Shown piece by piece: positions 5,895-6,648 of a stretch of 6,648 nucleotides of DNA; position 1 is the stretch's first letter, and every line of letters begins with the position of its first letter. Below the pieces are notes generated by a model, which did no database searches, had not been told where the DNA came from, and worked only from the letters and a program-made list of their open reading frames with translations. Source of the stretch: Sphingobacteriaceae bacterium (GTDB taxonomy: Bacteria > Bacteroidota > Bacteroidia > Sphingobacteriales > Sphingobacteriaceae). The stretch is from contig JANWIB010000127.1 of the NCBI GenBank assembly GCA_025450155.1, positions 1 through 6,648 on the forward strand, read 5' to 3'. The position numbers were made by a program, and so were the translations under genes.

Positions 5895-6648
5895 ATGAAA
5901 TTATACAGTACCCATAATAAAGCATTAGAAGTTCCTTTTAAAGATGCCGTTTTCAATAGTCTGCCACAGGATGGAGGATTATATATGCCAATCTCCATTC
6001 CAAAACTGGATGCCTCTTTTATAGAGAATATCGATAAATTATCGCTTCAGGAGATAGCTTTTGAAGTAGCTTCTGCTTTGCTGAAGGATTCAATACCCTC
6101 AAAAGATTTAAAAGATATTATCAAGGATGCCATCAATTTTCCGGCTCCCGCAGTAACGTTGGATGAAGATACGTATGTTTTAGAGCTATTTCACGGGCCT
6201 TCATTGGCTTTTAAAGATTTTGGCGCTCGTTTTATGAGCCGGGTAATGAGTTATTTTCTTCTTCCGGGCGAAAAAACGTTGGATGTATTGGTGGCTACTT
6301 CCGGAGATACCGGTGGAGCGGTAGCTTTAGGCTTCTTAGGTGTTCCAAATACCCGGGTAACTATTCTTTATCCGAAGGGAAAAGTAAGCCCTATCCAGGA
6401 ATTGCAACTCACAACAAACGGACAAAATATTCGGGCAATTGAGATAGACGGAACTTTTGATGATTGTCAGGCTTTAGTTAAACAAGCATTTGTGGATAAA
6501 GAACTAAACGAAAAATTTCGTTTAACCTCCGCTAATTCCATCAATATAGCCCGCTTAATTCCACAAACCTTCTATTATTTTAATGCCTATGCGCAATTAA
6601 AACTGGCAGGTAAAACAGCTATTATTTTCGCTGTGCCCAGCGGTAACT
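5895..6648 (+). CDS. thrC: Threonine synthase, N-terminal part (cut by the window end)
   Basis: PLP-dependent enzyme that turns O-phosphohomoserine into threonine and phosphate, the last step of the pathway. The visible 251 codons begin MKLYSTHNK and contain the family's N-terminal PQDGGLYMP (24-32). LFHGPSLAFKDFGARF follows (98-113), with Lys107 as the expected PLP Schiff-base lysine, then ATSGDTGGA (134-142), a PLP-phosphate/substrate loop. The last visible residues, AVPSGN, are the beginning of the conserved PSGNFGN-type block. Family members are usually about 430 residues or more, so roughly 55-60% is shown and no stop codon is reached. ATG 5895 is the only sensible start: it gives the normal N-terminus and lies 50 nt after the thrB stop. 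There is no obvious Shine-Dalgarno sequence. It is third gene of thrABC. Confidence 0.95.
   Translation, partial: MKLYSTHNKALEVPFKDAVFNSLPQDGGLYMPISIPKLDASFIENIDKLSLQEIAFEVASALLKDSIPSKDLKDIIKDAINFPAPAVTLDEDTYVLELFHGPSLAFKDFGARFMSRVMSYFLLPGEKTLDVLVATSGDTGGAVALGFLGVPNTRVTILYPKGKVSPIQELQLTTNGQNIRAIEIDGTFDDCQALVKQAFVDKELNEKFRLTSANSINIARLIPQTFYYFNAYAQLKLAGKTAIIFAVPSGN

Noticed and set aside
1..6648. CRISPR array, insertion sequence, tRNA, rRNA or phage genes
   Set aside because: No direct-repeat arrays, terminal inverted repeats with a transposase, or RNA gene signatures were found by reading either strand.

Overview
The window looks like a chromosomal housekeeping segment from a Bacteroidota bacterium, most like the Sphingobacteria/Cytophaga side of the phylum. 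The reasons are moderately AT-rich DNA, weak or absent Shine-Dalgarno sequences, TTTG / TAnnTTTG-like promoter elements, and the style of the proteins: a fused aspartokinase-homoserine dehydrogenase, a short ThrB, and an RlmD with an intact iron-sulphur motif. The genus is an inference from style, since no database search was possible. Nothing in the window looks mobile.

The left part (positions 1-2059) is read on the minus strand. In transcription order it holds rlmD (23S rRNA m5U methyltransferase), a 131-residue uncharacterised protein that starts 3 nt after the rlmD stop codon, and the first 62 codons of a PyrR-like phosphoribosyltransferase that leaves the window at position 1. The phosphoribosyltransferase has no ATG, GTG or TTG in frame at its expected N-terminus. 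The nearest ATG is one base out of phase.

Positions 2060-2407 separate the two divergent gene groups and carry a complete set of parts for threonine/isoleucine transcription attenuation. These are a candidate promoter (2204-2235), a 24-codon leader peptide rich in Thr and Ile (2252-2326), a small hairpin inside its 3' half (2298-2313), a segment (2310-2319) able to pair with the 5' arm of the terminator, and a perfect 15-bp terminator hairpin with a T-rich tail (2357-2394) just before thrA.

The right part (2408-6648) is the plus-strand threonine operon thrA-thrB-thrC, with 50-nt and 50-nt gaps and no terminator between genes. ThrA phosphorylates aspartate and later reduces aspartate semialdehyde to homoserine, ThrB makes O-phosphohomoserine, and ThrC converts it to threonine. 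ThrC is cut by the window end after 251 codons. The aspartate-semialdehyde dehydrogenase needed between the two ThrA steps is not here.

The main point of interest is the attenuator. The sequence supports a classical ribosome-stalling mechanism of the kind known from the enterobacterial thr operon, with the leader peptide's last codons (Gly-Gly-Arg) doubling as the antiterminator strand.
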